A stretch of 64,000 nucleotides of DNA from an uncultured Pelagibacteraceae bacterium (GTDB lineage Bacteria > Pseudomonadota > Alphaproteobacteria > Pelagibacterales > Pelagibacteraceae): assembly GCA_902582155.1 (NCBI GenBank), contig CACHRI010000001.1:137307-201306 (forward strand), in the 5' to 3' direction. Positions 16,796-25,525 of the stretch are shown here, one piece after another (within the stretch, counting starts at the first letter, position 1; each line of letters starts with the position of its first letter). The position numbers and the translations under genes are program-made. The notes beneath the pieces are model-generated. The model was not told where the DNA came from and did not search any database. It was given only the letters and a program-made list of their open reading frames with translations.

Positions 16796-18558
16796 GAATT
16801 TTTTTGAGTCTTATTAACAGAAATATCATCAATAATAAACTCTACATTTTTTTCACCTTTCCACTCATTCAAACTCAATTTTCCGACAATATTGAACAAA
16901 TTATTCCTATTATTTAGTAAAAATTGACCTAAATCACTGTCATTAGAATTAAACGATATAGTCTTTATTGTGGACCCATCCTTGGTTAATAATAATGACT
17001 TAACATGCTTTTCACCAACTATTTGTGACTTAATAACTTTCAAGTTTTCTAATAGAAATTTTGGTTCAGGATTACCTGATCCAAATGGAGAAAGTTTATC
17101 CACTTTAGTAAAAAAATCAAAATTTAAAGCTGATGCAGATATTGCGCTATCTAAATAAACATAATTTTTCTTTAAGTTTTTTTTGTCAATTTTTTTAAAT
17201 TTTTTGAAAATATATGCTTTCAAATCTTTTACTTTATCTTTGTGTATAGAAAAACCTCCTGCCATTTTATGCCCTCCTCCTTTTAAAAGTATTTTTTCCT
17301 GTACAGCAGATAAAATTAGTGATCCAATATCAATCCCCACAATTGATCTCGCAGATGCTTTTCCTATCTTATCTTTGAATGAGATTATAATAGCTGGTTT
17401 ATTAAACTTATCTTTTATTCTTGCTGCTATAATCCCTATAATTCCTTCATGCCAATTATCTCCTTGCAAAACTAGAATAGGATCATTTACATCTATTTTA
17501 ATAGTGTTTAAAATGGCTTCTAGTAATTCTTTTTCAATTTTTTTTCTGTCAGAGTTGTACTTATCTAATTCTGAAGCGATCTTAAAACTTTCTTTAGGAT
17601 CAGAGTTTAGAAGTAAATTTGCTCCATGCGAGCACTTACCTACTCTTCCTCCGGCATTAATTCTTGGTCCTAGAATATAACCTAAATGATATGTCGATGC
17701 TTTGTTATCTATCTTGCAAATATCTATAAGAGTTTTTAATCCTAAATTTTTTCTTAAATTTATTATTTTGAGCCCTTGCTTCACAATAGCCCTATTCAAG
17801 CCAATTAATGGAACCACATCACAAATAGTTCCAAGAGAAACTAAATCTAAAAAATTTAATAAATTAGGTTCTTCAATTTTTTTTTTATTAAACCAATTAT
17901 TTTCTCTAAGTAATGAGTTTAAAGATACTAATGTCATAAAGCACACGCCCGCAGCACATAAGTAATTCAATTGAGAATCATCATCAATTCTATTTGGATT
18001 TATAATTGAATAAGCGTTGGGTAATTTCACTTCAGATTGATGATGATCTAGAACAATAACGTCAATTTTTTTGCTATTAGCATAATCAATAGCCTCAAAG
18101 GACATGGTACCACAATCAACCGTTAAAATAAGATCAACATTTTTATTTATAAGTTCTTTAAACCCTTTTATAGAAGGGCCATATCCCTCTAATTTCCTAT
18201 CAGGTATATAAATTTCAAAATTTTGTTTTAAAACTTTAAGATAATTTCCGATTAGTGCAGTAGAGCTCGCTCCATCCACATCGTAATCACCAAATATACC
18301 TATTTTTTTTCCATTTGTAATTGATTTGAAAATTCTATTTGTTGCTTTTTCCATATCAATTAATATTTTTGGATCAGGTATAAGATTTTTAATTGATGGC
18401 TTCAAAAATGAGTCAATTTGACTTTTTTCAATATTTCTAATAGATAATAATTTAGCTGTTATTTCATCTAAATAAAAATTTTCTTTCAAATATTGAACAT
18501 AAACATTATCGAATTTTTTATGAATCCATTTTTTTCCAGATAATGATAAATCGTTCAT
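16774..18558 (-). CDS. recJ: Single-stranded-DNA-specific exonuclease RecJ
   Basis: 594 residues, full length. DHH motifs are present: FGDYDVDGASS (motif I), LTVDCG, the family's DHHQSE, GPRINAGGRVG, and the DHHA1 GGGHKMAGGFS. It degrades single-stranded DNA 5' to 3' in recombination and repair. It starts inside the glpX stop (ATGA overlap). Its last codons (SVPSSIG plus stop TAG) are read from within the tRNA-Glu gene, so RNase P cleavage at the tRNA 5' end would remove the recJ stop codon from the mRNA. Confidence 0.95.
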   Translation of the reverse strand: MNDLSLSGKKWIHKKFDNVYVQYLKENFYLDEITAKLLSIRNIEKSQIDSFLKPSIKNLIPDPKILIDMEKATNRIFKSITNGKKIGIFGDYDVDGASSTALIGNYLKVLKQNFEIYIPDRKLEGYGPSIKGFKELINKNVDLILTVDCGTMSFEAIDYANSKKIDVIVLDHHQSEVKLPNAYSIINPNRIDDDSQLNYLCAAGVCFMTLVSLNSLLRENNWFNKKKIEEPNLLNFLDLVSLGTICDVVPLIGLNRAIVKQGLKIINLRKNLGLKTLIDICKIDNKASTYHLGYILGPRINAGGRVGKCSHGANLLLNSDPKESFKIASELDKYNSDRKKIEKELLEAILNTIKIDVNDPILVLQGDNWHEGIIGIIAARIKDKFNKPAIIISFKDKIGKASARSIVGIDIGSLILSAVQEKILLKGGGHKMAGGFSIHKDKVKDLKAYIFKKFKKIDKKNLKKNYVYLDSAISASALNFDFFTKVDKLSPFGSGNPEPKFLLENLKVIKSQIVGEKHVKSLLLTKDGSTIKTISFNSNDSDLGQFLLNNRNNLFNIVGKLSLNEWKGEKNVEFIIDDISVNKTQKNSVPSSIG

Positions 18559-19496
18559 TTCAAATGAATATTTTTTATTTTTTTAACAACTTTAGTGTCT
18601 TTATGTAAAGCAAATGTAGATACTTCATATTTGTCACCTAGATCTTTTACACCGTCAACGATTTCACCATCTGTAATTGCAGTTGCTGAAAATATTACAT
18701 CGCCTCTAATTAAATCATCAATATTATATTTTTTTTTAAAGTTTTTTATGCCAAGTTTTTTTGCTCGAGCTATCTCATTATCATCTAAAACTAATCTAGT
18801 TTGTATTTGCCCACCAAGACATGATAAAGCCGCTGCAGCTAAAACTCCCTCGGGACCCCCTCCTATTCCTAAATAAACATCAATATTCATTGAAGGATCA
18901 ACGACTGATATAGCTCCAGATACATCTCCATCTGAAATAAATTTAATTTTCACTCCCAAATCATTAAGATCTTTAATAATTTGATTATGTCTCGGCCTTT
19001 CCAAGACGCAGGCTGTCAATTCATTAAATTTTTTATTTTTCGCTTGAGCTAAAAGTTCAATATTTTTTTTTACTCCATTATCTAAATCAAGTAAATTTTT
19101 TGGTAAATTTTGGCCTATGGCAATTTTTTCCATATATGTATCAGGAGCAGAAAATAAATTTCCATGCTCACAAGCTGCTATCATAGAAAAAGAATTCGGT
19201 AAATTTTTTGCTACAAAATTTGTACCTTCAAGTGGGTCTAAAGCAATATCAAGTTTTTGTCCTTTTTTGGTACCGACTTTTTCACCTATATATAACATAG
19301 GTGCTTCATCCATTTCTCCCTCACCAATAACCACTACACCGTCCATATTAATTGAATTAAGTTCTTCTCTCATTTTGTCTACTGATCCTTGATCGGCAGC
19401 AATTTTATCTCCCTTGCCAATAAACGGATATGCACCAATAGCTGCTTGTTCAGTTGCTTTTATAAATTTATCGAGATAATTCTTATCTATAGACAT
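18555..19496 (-). CDS. glpX: Class II fructose-1,6-bisphosphatase
   Basis: 313 residues with the GlpX signatures: GEGEMDEAPML, DPLEGTNFVAK (metal and phosphate binding) and IGGGPEGVLAAAAL. It hydrolyses fructose-1,6-bisphosphate to fructose-6-phosphate in gluconeogenesis. The start overlaps the hom stop by one base (TGATG) and its end overlaps recJ, so hom-glpX-recJ-tRNA-Glu is a single block. Confidence 0.95.
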   Translation of the reverse strand: MSIDKNYLDKFIKATEQAAIGAYPFIGKGDKIAADQGSVDKMREELNSINMDGVVVIGEGEMDEAPMLYIGEKVGTKKGQKLDIALDPLEGTNFVAKNLPNSFSMIAACEHGNLFSAPDTYMEKIAIGQNLPKNLLDLDNGVKKNIELLAQAKNKKFNELTACVLERPRHNQIIKDLNDLGVKIKFISDGDVSGAISVVDPSMNIDVYLGIGGGPEGVLAAAALSCLGGQIQTRLVLDDNEIARAKKLGIKNFKKKYNIDDLIRGDVIFSATAITDGEIVDGVKDLGDKYEVSTFALHKDTKVVKKIKNIHLK

Positions 19497-20785
19497 CAGC
19501 CATTTTCAATTCTTAATAATTTAGGTTTCTTAATTATATAAGTCTTTTTGGCTAAAGTTTTCAATGTTTTTTGAATGTGATAATCTTTAGAACTGTGAGT
19601 AATTATTATTATTGAAGAATTTTTTTTGTTTTTGTAAGGACTTTGTAAAACTCTTTTGATAGAGACTTTATTTCTAGAAAACGTTTTTGTTATATCAGAT
19701 AATACGCCATATTTGTCTTTAACATTTAATCTTATATAAGATGAAAAATATAAATCAGATATTTTTCCTGTTTTGAATTTTTTTCTTTTATCATTTGATA
19801 TGGCAAATGGATATTTAATGTTTCCTCTCAAAATTGATGAAATATCTGAAACTAAGGCTGAAGTAGTTGCTGCGGGTCCAGCACCTTCTCCTTGAATAAT
19901 ATTTTTCCCTATAGGTTTGCCATCGATTATAACAGCGTTTAAAACACCGTTAACACTTGCAATATAAGACGTTTTTTTTACTAATGTAGGATGCACTCTC
20001 TGAAAAAGTCTATTATTTAAAATTTCAGAAAAACCTAATAATTTTATTTTATAACCTAATTTATCAGCATTTATTATATCTTCATTATCAATTTCACTTA
20101 TTCCCTCGACATGTATGTTTTTGTTTAAAAAAGAGTTAAAACTCAAACAACTAAGAATTTTAACCTTAGATGCAACATCATCACCATCAATATCTGATTT
20201 AGGGTTTGACTCTGCATAACCATAATTTTTTGCTTTATTAATTGTTTCTTGAAATGAAGTTTTGTCTTTATCCATGCTTGATAAAACATAATTTGATGTT
20301 CCATTAAATATTCCGTAAATTCTATTAATTTTATTTGCTATCAAGCCTTCTTTTATAGATCTTATAATAGGTACTCCACCACAAACAGCTGCTTCATATT
20401 CTAAATTAACTTTATTTCTCTCTGCTATTTTAGAAAGTTGATCACCATATTTTGAAATTAAAGCTTTATTTGCGGTTACGACATGTTTTTTATTTTTTAG
20501 GGCATTAAATACTAATTTTTTAGCAGGCCCTTCTGCTCCGCCTATCAATTCTATAACTATGTCAATGTCTTTTTTTGTAACTATATCACGAATATTATTA
20601 ATCCATTGTTTTTTTTTTATTTTAAAATTTCGTTTCTTGTTTTTTGATTTTGCTGAAATATAAGCTATTTTAAAATTAGAATTATTTTTATTTGATAAAT
20701 AATTTTTATTTTTCATTAAAAAATTAAATAAATAAGATCCAATATTTCCTAATCCTACTAGTGCAATGTTATAATTTTTTTTCAT
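19496..20785 (-). CDS. hom: Homoserine dehydrogenase
   Basis: 429 residues. NAD(P)-binding GLGNIGSYL, the catalytic domain with VTANKALIS and IFNGTSNYVLSSM, and a C-terminal ACT domain (about 350-425) for threonine feedback are visible. It reduces aspartate semialdehyde to homoserine for threonine and methionine synthesis. It lies 2 bases after a small lipoprotein gene and overlaps glpX by one base. Confidence 0.95.
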   Translation of the reverse strand: MKKNYNIALVGLGNIGSYLFNFLMKNKNYLSNKNNSNFKIAYISAKSKNKKRNFKIKKKQWINNIRDIVTKKDIDIVIELIGGAEGPAKKLVFNALKNKKHVVTANKALISKYGDQLSKIAERNKVNLEYEAAVCGGVPIIRSIKEGLIANKINRIYGIFNGTSNYVLSSMDKDKTSFQETINKAKNYGYAESNPKSDIDGDDVASKVKILSCLSFNSFLNKNIHVEGISEIDNEDIINADKLGYKIKLLGFSEILNNRLFQRVHPTLVKKTSYIASVNGVLNAVIIDGKPIGKNIIQGEGAGPAATTSALVSDISSILRGNIKYPFAISNDKRKKFKTGKISDLYFSSYIRLNVKDKYGVLSDITKTFSRNKVSIKRVLQSPYKNKKNSSIIIITHSSKDYHIQKTLKTLAKKTYIIKKPKLLRIENG

Positions 20786-20787
20786 TA

Positions 20788-21303
20788 TTAGTTTTTTACA
20801 GATATATTAGGGAAATCTTTTTCATTACTTTTTTTAATTAAATATTTTGTAATAGAATCAATATCACACTTTTCTAGCTTTAAGCAAATATCGTCAGATA
20901 AAGTAACCAAACTACTATTTGCCCCAATATTATCAATTTTATTACCTTTTTTTATTTTTTTACTTTTAGCTTTTGTATCTCTTTCTTTGGAAATATTTTT
21001 TTTTTCCTTGATTTGTTTTTTTTTAATTTTAATCTCCTCTTTTGATAACTTTTTCACTATTTTATTTTTATTATTTTTAATTACTTTAATTTTTTGTTCC
21101 TGATTTTCCAAATTTAAATCAACAAGATCAAAGCTAGAAGTTTCCCCTGTATCTTTGATTCTTACTTCTATTGTTAAATTTTCTTCAAAATATTGTTTTG
21201 CTTCGGTTTTATTTATGCATTCATGATCTCCACAAATTAAAACACTTTTTTGTTTAGTGCACGAAAAAAGGGTTATTATTATAAGAAAAAAAAAATATTT
21301 CAT
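20788..21303 (-). CDS. Lysine-rich putative lipoprotein, unknown
   Basis: 171 residues. A short hydrophobic leader ends in the lipobox-like LFSC (C15), so it is probably a lipoprotein. The part after the leader has a compact start (CGDHECINKTEAKQYF, two cysteines 6 residues apart in the segment) and then a highly charged KKK/KEE stretch (about 75-125) likely to be helical or disordered. It sits between argC and hom with 4-base overlap to argC. No family recognised; it may be a clade-specific envelope protein. Confidence 0.65.
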   Translation of the reverse strand: MKYFFFLIIITLFSCTKQKSVLICGDHECINKTEAKQYFEENLTIEVRIKDTGETSSFDLVDLNLENQEQKIKVIKNNKNKIVKKLSKEEIKIKKKQIKEKKNISKERDTKAKSKKIKKGNKIDNIGANSSLVTLSDDICLKLEKCDIDSITKYLIKKSNEKDFPNISVKN

Positions 21304-22331
21304 CTAAGGCCTAGTGTTTCTTTAAACTTAAATAAAACATTCATATTTTGTATTGCTTGACCTGCTGCTCCCTTTATTAAATTATCTATTGCAGAAAATA
21401 TAACTATTTTATTTTTATATCTAAGATCGCAAACTGAAATTTCACAATTGTTTGTATTAAGAACATTTGCAGTTCCCATTGGAGTATCTAATTTATTAAT
21501 TTTAATAAAAGGTTCTTTTTTATAAAAATTTTTTAGAGCTTTTAATATTTTGTAAGTTGGTACATTAGATTTTTTTTTTAAATAAATAGATGAATGTATA
21601 CCTCTAAACGTAGGTATTAGATGTGGATTAAAAGTATATGAAATTCTTTTAGATATTTTACTAAATTCTTGATCCATCTCTGATAAATGTCTATGGTTTT
21701 TAGCAGCGTATGCAAAAGTTGAGAAATAAAAATTTTTTTGAGGAAATTTTTTTTTATAATTTTTACCAGCGCCCGAATATCCCGATTTTGAATCAATTAT
21801 TATATCTTTAAAGTCTATCATTTTATTTTTAAATAATGGCATTAAAGGAATTTGTATAGATGTTGGATAACAACCCGGATTAGAAATTATTCTAAAATTA
21901 TTAATATCCTTTTTGTTTAATTCAGTTATTGAATATAAAGATTTGTTTATTAATCTTTTTGCATGATGATTTTTTAGATAATATTTTTTATAAGTTTTTG
22001 CGTTTTTAATTCTAAAATCAGCCGACAAATCTATAAACTTTAAATTTGTATATTTATAATACAATTTATTAATTAACTTTTGTGCTTCACCATTTGGAAG
22101 TGATAAAAACAATAAATTAATTTTTTTCCAATCGACTTTGGAAATATTAGTTATTAGAGGAAGTTTTTTTTTAATTCTCTTATCAAAAGAATTGATTTTT
22201 TTACCAATGCTTTTTGTTGCGCAAAGGTATTTAATATTTACCTTAGAATGTCCTGCAAGTAAATTAATTAAGTCTAAACCGACATAACCTGTTGCACCAG
22301 CTATTGCCACATTAATTTTATTTTTAATCAT
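21300..22331 (-). CDS. argC: N-acetyl-gamma-glutamyl-phosphate reductase
   Basis: 343 residues. GATGYVGLDL (NADP binding), the active-site SNPGCYPTS with the catalytic cysteine, and HRHLSEMDQE are in the expected order. It performs the third step of arginine synthesis. It lies 44 bases after rpsI and overlaps the lipoprotein gene by 4 bases, so it is probably co-transcribed with rplM-rpsI, an order common in alphaproteobacteria. Confidence 0.95.
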   Translation of the reverse strand: MIKNKINVAIAGATGYVGLDLINLLAGHSKVNIKYLCATKSIGKKINSFDKRIKKKLPLITNISKVDWKKINLLFLSLPNGEAQKLINKLYYKYTNLKFIDLSADFRIKNAKTYKKYYLKNHHAKRLINKSLYSITELNKKDINNFRIISNPGCYPTSIQIPLMPLFKNKMIDFKDIIIDSKSGYSGAGKNYKKKFPQKNFYFSTFAYAAKNHRHLSEMDQEFSKISKRISYTFNPHLIPTFRGIHSSIYLKKKSNVPTYKILKALKNFYKKEPFIKINKLDTPMGTANVLNTNNCEISVCDLRYKNKIVIFSAIDNLIKGAAGQAIQNMNVLFKFKETLGLR

Positions 22332-22375
22332 GATAATCTTATATCATTAAATTAAAAATTTTAAATTTAAATGAT

Positions 22376-22816
22376 TTATCTTTTAGAAAACTGAAAACTT
22401 CTACGAGCTTTTCTATGACCGTATTTTTTTCTCTCAACAACACGGGAGTCCCTTGTTGTAAGTTTATCTTTTTTTAGCTCTTTTTTTAAACCTTGCTCAT
22501 GTATTATTAAGGCTCTGGAGATACCTAATATTATTGCTCCTGCTTGCCCAGATAGGCCTCCCCCCGTTACAGAACATTTTACGTCATAATTATTCAAGAC
22601 ATTTGTAATTTCTAGTGGTCGTGTAACAATTAATTGATGCATTGGTCTTTTAAAATAATCAACCATCATTTTTCCGTTAACAAATATTTTTCCAGAACCT
22701 TTTTTTACCCATACTTTTGCAATTGATTTCTTTCTTCTACCTGTAGAGTATTTGCTGTCTTTAAAATCAAGTTTAATTTTTTTAGTTTTCTCTTTATTTG
22801 ATTGAGTTTGTTCCAT
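22376..22816 (-). CDS. rpsI: Small ribosomal subunit protein uS9
   Basis: 146 residues with the canonical TGRRKKSIAKVW entry, GGGLSGQAGAI and the invariant C-terminal tail RKARRSFQFSKR that reaches the P-site tRNA. A 20-residue lysine-rich N-terminal extension precedes the core. The start codon overlaps the rplM stop by one base, so both are translated together. Confidence 0.97.
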   Translation of the reverse strand: MEQTQSNKEKTKKIKLDFKDSKYSTGRRKKSIAKVWVKKGSGKIFVNGKMMVDYFKRPMHQLIVTRPLEITNVLNNYDVKCSVTGGGLSGQAGAIILGISRALIIHEQGLKKELKKDKLTTRDSRVVERKKYGHRKARRSFQFSKR

Positions 22817-23277
22817 TAATTTTTAACAATATTTCTTTTATTTAAATTTTTAAAGTCAATTGGTTTAGGATTTTGATTCTGATGTGGATGCTTTTCTCCG
22901 CTATAAATTTTAAGTTTAGTTAGTTGTTTTTTAGCTAGAGGTCCTCCTGGCAACATTCTTTTAACAGCTAATTTCAATATGTCTTGTGTTTTATTTTTTT
23001 CAACCATAGTTAATGGGGAAGAAATTTTAATTCCACCAGGATGACCGGTGTGCCTATAATATTTTTTATTAGTAAATTTTTTTCCTGTAAATTTTATTTT
23101 TTCAATATTTGTTACTACCACAAAATCACCGTTATCAATATGAGGGTTATAAGTTGGTTTATTTTTTCCTCTAAGAACTTTAGATATAAATGCAGCAAGT
23201 CTTCCTACTGCAGCATTTTCAGCATTTATGATATACCAATCTTGTTTAATTTCTTTTTTTTTTATAAATGGCGTCAT
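22816..23277 (-). CDS. rplM: Large ribosomal subunit protein uL13
   Basis: 153 residues: WYIINAENAAVGRLA, the KYYRHTGHPGG segment, MLPGGPLAKKQL and YSGEKHPHQNQNP define uL13. First gene of rplM-rpsI(-argC). A TTGACT element about 40 bases upstream may be its -35 box. The start is the only suitable ATG and lies about 5 bases after the predicted transcription start. Confidence 0.97.
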   Translation of the reverse strand: MTPFIKKKEIKQDWYIINAENAAVGRLAAFISKVLRGKNKPTYNPHIDNGDFVVVTNIEKIKFTGKKFTNKKYYRHTGHPGGIKISSPLTMVEKNKTQDILKLAVKRMLPGGPLAKKQLTKLKIYSGEKHPHQNQNPKPIDFKNLNKRNIVKN

Positions 23278-23288
23278 TTCAAACGCGA

Positions 23289-23317
23289 TAACTACTAATA
23301 AAAAAACAAAAAGTCAA
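23289..23317 (-). promoter_or_regulatory. Possible promoter of rplM-rpsI
   Basis: On the minus strand TTGACT (23312-23317) is followed 17 bases later by TAGTTA (23289-23294). The -35 is near consensus, the -10 poor. The predicted start would be only a few bases from the rplM ATG. Weak evidence. Confidence 0.35.
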
Positions 23318-23323
23318 TTTATT

Positions 23324-24340
23324 TTAAGACATTTTATGATTAAGATTTAAAACACTAAAGACCAATATTACACTAGTTATTTGATGTAATGAGGCTAATA
23401 AAATATTCAGTCCACTTATTAAAGTAAAAACTCCCAAGATAATTTGGACTATTAGAGCTACAAACATAAAATAATAGCCTTTCAAATAAAAGTTATCTTT
23501 TCTTTTATAAACTTGAACTCCGATTATTATTACAAATAATGTAATTATATAAGCTAAATTTCTGTGCAAAAACTGTACAAAGCTTTGCTCATTTAAAAAG
23601 ATTAATAAATTAAAATCATAAATATTTAAATCATCAGGAAAAAAATGAAAATTCATTTTTGGCCAAGTTTGATATATTAAACCAGCATCTAAACCTGATA
23701 CGAAAGCACCTAAAATAATTTGGCATAAAATTAAAAAAAACAATATTTTCAAAGTTTTATTTTTAAGGTTGAAAAAAATTTTTTCTCTAACAGATTTCAA
23801 ATTTAAATACGCCCAAAATAATAATGAAATTATAATAAATGCAAAAAATAAATGAAGTGATAATCTGTAATGGCTTACTGAAACATTGTTTACTAAACCA
23901 CTCTCGACCATGTACCAACCCATAGCACCTTGCAATAAAATCATTAGGAAAATAAAATAAAATAAATATAATAATCTTTTACTTAATGCTTTTTTATATG
24001 TAAAATAAACTAATGGAGTTATATAAAAAATTCCTATAATTCTTCCAAATAATCTATGAAAATATTCCCAGTAAAATATTATTTTAAATTCATTTAAGGT
24101 CATTGTTGGATTTTCTAATTTAAATTGAGGAATTTCTTTATATAAATTAAAATAAAGTATCCATGCATCCTGAGTAAATGGAGGAAGAATTCCTCTAAAT
24201 AATTCCCATTCAGTTATTGACAAACCAGAATTAGTTAGTCTAGTTAGCCCCCCTATGACAATCATCAAAAAAACTAATATTATGCTGGTCAATAGCCATG
24301 AACTTATAAATTTTTGATAGTTGGTTTTAATTAAGTACAT
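23324..24340 (-). CDS. ctaA: Heme A synthase (CtaA/COX15)
   Basis: 338 residues and about eight membrane helices. GGLTRLTNSGLSITEW, the EYFHRLFGRIIG haem ligand region, SHYRLSLH, and the second-half histidines in FLHRNLAY and SLHQITS are the family landmarks. It oxidises haem O to haem A for cytochrome c oxidase. Transcribed divergently from the chorismate-mutase-like gene, 51 bases between starts. Confidence 0.93.
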   Translation of the reverse strand: MYLIKTNYQKFISSWLLTSIILVFLMIVIGGLTRLTNSGLSITEWELFRGILPPFTQDAWILYFNLYKEIPQFKLENPTMTLNEFKIIFYWEYFHRLFGRIIGIFYITPLVYFTYKKALSKRLLYLFYFIFLMILLQGAMGWYMVESGLVNNVSVSHYRLSLHLFFAFIIISLLFWAYLNLKSVREKIFFNLKNKTLKILFFLILCQIILGAFVSGLDAGLIYQTWPKMNFHFFPDDLNIYDFNLLIFLNEQSFVQFLHRNLAYIITLFVIIIGVQVYKRKDNFYLKGYYFMFVALIVQIILGVFTLISGLNILLASLHQITSVILVFSVLNLNHKMS

Positions 24341-24373
24341 AATTTAAATATATTATTATTAATCGAAATCTCA

Positions 24374-24379
24374 TATAAT
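24374..24379 (+). promoter_or_regulatory. Consensus -10 box before the chorismate mutase-like gene
   Basis: A perfect TATAAT lies 12 bases before the ATG at 24392; no good -35 is 17 bases upstream. The message would have a very short leader of about 5-7 bases and may be nearly leaderless. Confidence 0.4.
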
Positions 24380-24391
24380 CTAAATGTCGCT

Positions 24392-24670
24392 ATGAAAAAT
24401 TTAAAATTACTTAAAATAAGAAAAAAACTTGATAAACTAGATGATAAGTTTTTAGTATTAATTAAAAAAAGAACAGATTTAGTTAATCAAGTACTATTAA
24501 CAAAAGTATATAAAAATCAAATTATAGATAAAAAAAGGATTAGAAAGATTTTGTCAAATATCAAATCAAAATCAATTAAAAAAAAAATTGACACAAAAAT
24601 TACTTACTCTATTTGGAAAGCAATGATTAATGCTTACATTAAATACGAGTTTCGTAATTTTAAAAAATGA
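24392..24670 (+). CDS. Chorismate mutase, AroQ type (one active-site change)
   Basis: 92 residues, the size of the all-helical AroQ domain. Arginines R10 and R27, lysines near 38-41, D46 and R49 occupy the positions of the active-site residues in the E. coli enzyme, but the glutamate that normally follows the last arginine (RE) is I50 here. It probably converts chorismate to prephenate for Phe and Tyr synthesis, possibly with altered efficiency. It ends 0 bases before the convergent rpmG stop. Confidence 0.7.
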   Translation: MKNLKLLKIRKKLDKLDDKFLVLIKKRTDLVNQVLLTKVYKNQIIDKKRIRKILSNIKSKSIKKKIDTKITYSIWKAMINAYIKYEFRNFKK

Positions 24671-24862
24671 TTATTTGCTATGAGGAGGTAACTTTTTTTC
24701 TACGAAAAATTCGTGTTTTCTAGTATTTGGATTATATTTTTTTATTTTTAACTTAACTTTTGCCTTTTCACCTTTTGTTGGTTTTTTTGCATAATATATA
24801 AATGCGCTATCTGGTTTGCTTTCAGGAACCATTCTAACTTTTAAATGTGTTTTTTTAGCCAT
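24671..24862 (-). CDS. rpmG: Large ribosomal subunit protein bL33, slightly long
   Basis: 63 residues: MAKKTHLKVRMV, then IYYAKKP and the core KIKKYNPNTRKHEFFVEKK typical of bL33. The family is usually 50-55 residues; here the loop between the first strands (SKPDSA and TKGEKAKV) is longer. Its start lies inside the end of the MerR-like gene (8-base overlap). Confidence 0.9.
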   Translation of the reverse strand: MAKKTHLKVRMVPESKPDSAFIYYAKKPTKGEKAKVKLKIKKYNPNTRKHEFFVEKKLPPHSK

Positions 24863-25226
24863 AACTTTTTAATTTTTTAATCTTACTCAAAATATTATTA
24901 GATTTTTTTTTAATATTCTTTTTTAAGTACTCGTTTTTTATATTATTTCTATCAGAGACGTCAATATGTTTTTTGTTATTAAGTAGCATTTTAGCGCCTT
25001 TAATAGTTAAACCTTTGTCTTTAAGTAAATACTTTATAAATTTAATTTTTTCAACTTGGTCAGAGTCATAGTAACGTCTTTTACCTCTTAAAATTTTAGG
25101 TTTAATATCCTTAAATTCCTTTTCCCAAAATCGAAGTATATGATTAGCAGGTTTTCCAGTTTTTTTATTAATAAGGTCAAGTTTTAATGATAATTCCGTT
25201 ATATCAATTAGTTCTTTATCCATCAA
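24855..25226 (-). CDS. MerR-family transcriptional regulator
   Basis: 123 residues. A winged helix-turn-helix with HILRFWEKEFKDIKP and RRYYDSDQVEKIKFIKYLL is followed by KGLTIKGAKMLL, the standard MerR layout, and a short lysine-rich tail instead of an effector domain. In alphaproteobacteria a MerR gene commonly follows ihfA in the rpmF-plsX operon, as here. No cysteines, so it is not a metal sensor. Confidence 0.88.
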   Translation of the reverse strand: MMDKELIDITELSLKLDLINKKTGKPANHILRFWEKEFKDIKPKILRGKRRYYDSDQVEKIKFIKYLLKDKGLTIKGAKMLLNNKKHIDVSDRNNIKNEYLKKNIKKKSNNILSKIKKLKSYG

Positions 25227-25525
25227 ATTTCATTTATCTTTTTCTTAACGTAATTAGAGGCTTTAAAACTTATTGAGTTTCTGGATGAAATATAATGAAT
25301 TTCTTTTGTTTTCGGGTTTCGACCTATTCTTTTTTTTTTTTGAATGATGTTAAAAGAGCCAAAGTTTTTGATTTTGATTTTTTTTTTAGAAGAGAGAGTT
25401 CTTGATACAATATCAATTATATCATCTGTAACTTTTTCTATCAACAACAATGATGTTCCCATTTTAAATTTAATACTGTTGCTTAAATCTTTTTTAGAGA
25501 TATTTTGATTATATTTTGCCTTCAT
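25223..25525 (-). CDS. ihfA: Integration host factor alpha-like HU/IHF protein
   Basis: 100 residues. The HU/IHF fold is shown by KKIKIKNFGSFNI and the DNA-intercalating arm RIGRNPKTKEIHYI, then a SFKAS terminal strand. It follows plsX (17-base overlap) and precedes merR (4-base overlap), the order rpmF-plsX-ihfA-merR known in alphaproteobacteria. Lysine-rich throughout. The alternative is a general HU; order favours the IhfA role. Confidence 0.85.
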   Translation of the reverse strand: MKAKYNQNISKKDLSNSIKFKMGTSLLLIEKVTDDIIDIVSRTLSSKKKIKIKNFGSFNIIQKKKRIGRNPKTKEIHYISSRNSISFKASNYVKKKINEI

